Assembly (NCBI GenBank): GCA_021814085.1 | Contig: JAKAJA010000076.1 | Coordinates: forward strand, 1-7,665 | Length of the DNA: 7,665 bases | Origin: Acidobacteriota bacterium | Lineage (GTDB): Bacteria > Acidobacteriota > UBA4820 > DSQY01 | Direction: 5' to 3' | In this document: piece after piece, positions 6,572-7,665 of the stretch | Layout of the letters: each line of letters opens with the position of its first letter | Position numbering within the stretch: the stretch's first letter is position 1 | Position numbers and translations under genes: made by a program | Notes under the pieces: generated by a model | Told to the model about the DNA's origin: nothing | What the model saw: only the letters and a program-made list of their open reading frames with translations | Databases searched by the model: none

Positions 6572-6613
6572 GCGCTAAACGCGAGGCGCAAAACGCGAGA
6601 CGCGAAACGCAAA
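6572..6613. repeat. Heptamer tandem array between sucB and lpd
   Basis: Six consecutive 7-base units: GCGCTAA, ACGCGAG, GCGCAAA, ACGCGAG, ACGCGAA and ACGCAAA (consensus RCGCNAR). Alternate units are more alike, so a 14-base period is also a fair description. It begins two bases after the sucB TGA-TAA stops. The rest of the 96-base gap has no small gene or T-tailed hairpin; it ends in a purine-rich run with the lpd ribosome-binding site. Confidence 0.8.
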
Positions 6614-6663
6614 CAGGATAGATGCAGTCAGACGATCGGCAACGGTTCGGAGGGAGAGAGAGC

Positions 6664-7665
6664 ATGGATTCATTCGACCTGATCATCATCGGTGCCGGGC
6701 CCGGGGGCTACGTCTGCGCGATTCGCGCGGCGCAGCTGGGGCTCAAGACCGCCCTCGTGGAAAAGGACGCCGCCCTGGGCGGCACGTGCCTGAACGTGGG
6801 GTGCATCCCCTCCAAGGCCCTCCTCGAGTCGAGCGAACTCTTCCACGTGACGCGGCACAAGGCCGAGGACCACGGCGTCGTCCCCGCGTCCGTCAAGCTC
6901 GACCTGCAGCGCATGATGTCCCGCAAGGATGGCATCGTGAAGGACCTCACGGACGGCATCGCCGTCCTCATGAAGAAGAACAAGGTGACGGTCCTCCAGG
7001 GGCGGGGCGTCCTGAAGGGCCAGGGGAAGGTGGAGGTCAGCGGTGAAGCAGGGCCGCAGGAGATCGAAGGGAAGGCCATCTGCCTCGCCATGGGCAGCGT
7101 CCCCGTCCAGCTCCCCTTCCTCCCCTTCGACGGGGATAAGGTCGTGACGTCCACGGAGGCCCTCGCCTTCGACAAGGTGCCCACCCACCTCATCGTCATC
7201 GGGGCGGGCGCCATCGGCCTGGAGATGGGAAGCGTGTGGAACCGGCTGGGGTCCAAGGTCACGGTGGTGGAGCTCCTGCCCCGCGTGGCGCCCTTCGCCG
7301 ATACCCAACTCTCCACGTTTCTGGAGCGCTCCCTCAAGGCCCAGGGCATGATCTTCCGCCTCGGCGCCAAAGTCACGGGCGCTAAAGTGGAGGGCGACTC
7401 TGTGTCGCTGACCGTGCAGAACGCCAAGGGTGAGGAGGAGGTCCTCACTGGGGACAAGGTCCTCGTGTCCGTGGGCCGCAAGCCGTGCACCGACACGGCG
7501 GGTTTGGCCGAGGCCGGCGTGGCGCTTGATGCCGGGCGGGTTGTTGTGGACGACCACTTCCGCACGAACGTCCCCGGGGTTTTCGCCATCGGCGACCTCG
7601 TCCGAGGTCCCATGCTGGCGCACAAGGCCGAGGAGGAGGGGATTGCCCTCGCCGAACTCCTGGCC
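6664..7665 (+). CDS. lpd: Dihydrolipoamide dehydrogenase (E3), cut at right edge
   Basis: FAD- and NAD-dependent disulfide oxidoreductase that reoxidises dihydrolipoyl groups on E2, giving NADH. 334 codons are present, open to the last base; the family is usually about 460-475 residues, so the C-terminal dimerisation domain, with its catalytic His-Glu pair, is off the window. The start is ATG 6664, with GGAGG (6649-6653) ten bases upstream in a purine-rich run. Visible features are the FAD-binding LIIIGAGPGGYVCAIRAAQLG (6-26), the redox disulfide GGTCLNVGCIPSK (39-51, Cys42 and Cys47), NAD-binding VIGAGAIGLEMG (178-189), and the second FAD site TNVPGVFAIGDLVRG (301-315) followed by AHKAEEEG. 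The usual ATGS segment reads AMGS (142-145), probably a neutral variant. Position directly after sucA-sucB marks it as the complex's own E3, although E3 may also serve other lipoyl enzymes. Confidence 0.95.
   Translation, partial: MDSFDLIIIGAGPGGYVCAIRAAQLGLKTALVEKDAALGGTCLNVGCIPSKALLESSELFHVTRHKAEDHGVVPASVKLDLQRMMSRKDGIVKDLTDGIAVLMKKNKVTVLQGRGVLKGQGKVEVSGEAGPQEIEGKAICLAMGSVPVQLPFLPFDGDKVVTSTEALAFDKVPTHLIVIGAGAIGLEMGSVWNRLGSKVTVVELLPRVAPFADTQLSTFLERSLKAQGMIFRLGAKVTGAKVEGDSVSLTVQNAKGEEEVLTGDKVLVSVGRKPCTDTAGLAEAGVALDAGRVVVDDHFRTNVPGVFAIGDLVRGPMLAHKAEEEGIALAELLA

Noticed and set aside
6670..7623. Antisense reading frame opposite lpd, and similar ones opposite sucB (5905-6612, 5227-5793) and the glycosyltransferase (1412-2023)
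   Set aside because: All are phase-aligned with the sense gene, the same GC-rich mirror effect. The sense genes have clear motifs and the antisense products have none.

Overview
The window is GC-rich (roughly two-thirds G+C by eye, with C or G in most third codon positions) and carries five genes, all on the + strand. The organism is a GC-rich bacterium with a complete-type 2-oxoglutarate dehydrogenase. The phylum cannot be fixed from this sequence alone. Acidobacteriota or a deltaproteobacterial-type lineage would be reasonable guesses, but nothing here proves either.

Layout. (1) Positions 2-1018 hold the C-terminal catalytic part of an M17 leucyl aminopeptidase (pepA), cut by the left edge. 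(2) A 132-base gap follows, opening with an octamer array, and then a membrane-anchored GT2 glycosyltransferase at 1151-2275. (3) A 164-base gap with an AT-rich patch and an imperfect hairpin leads into the 2-oxoglutarate dehydrogenase cluster: sucA (E1, 2440-5175), sucB (E2, 5248-6567) and lpd (E3, 6664 to the right edge, cut). Lpd is open through the right edge.

How the genes work together. SucA decarboxylates 2-oxoglutarate on thiamine diphosphate, SucB carries the succinyl group on lipoyl-lysine and transfers it to CoA, and Lpd reoxidises the lipoyl group with FAD and NAD+. The three consecutive genes encode one TCA-cycle complex. The aminopeptidase and glycosyltransferase have no evident functional tie to it.

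The proteins are ordinary housekeeping enzymes, and I see no new enzyme system, CRISPR array, transposon or RNA gene. What stands out is the short-period repeat DNA: an octamer array touching the pepA stop codon, two identical octamer arrays inside sucB on either side of the subunit-binding domain, a heptamer array between sucB and lpd, and a degenerate 25-base REP-like tandem at the sucA/sucB junction that contains the sucA stop codon and the sucB ribosome-binding site.
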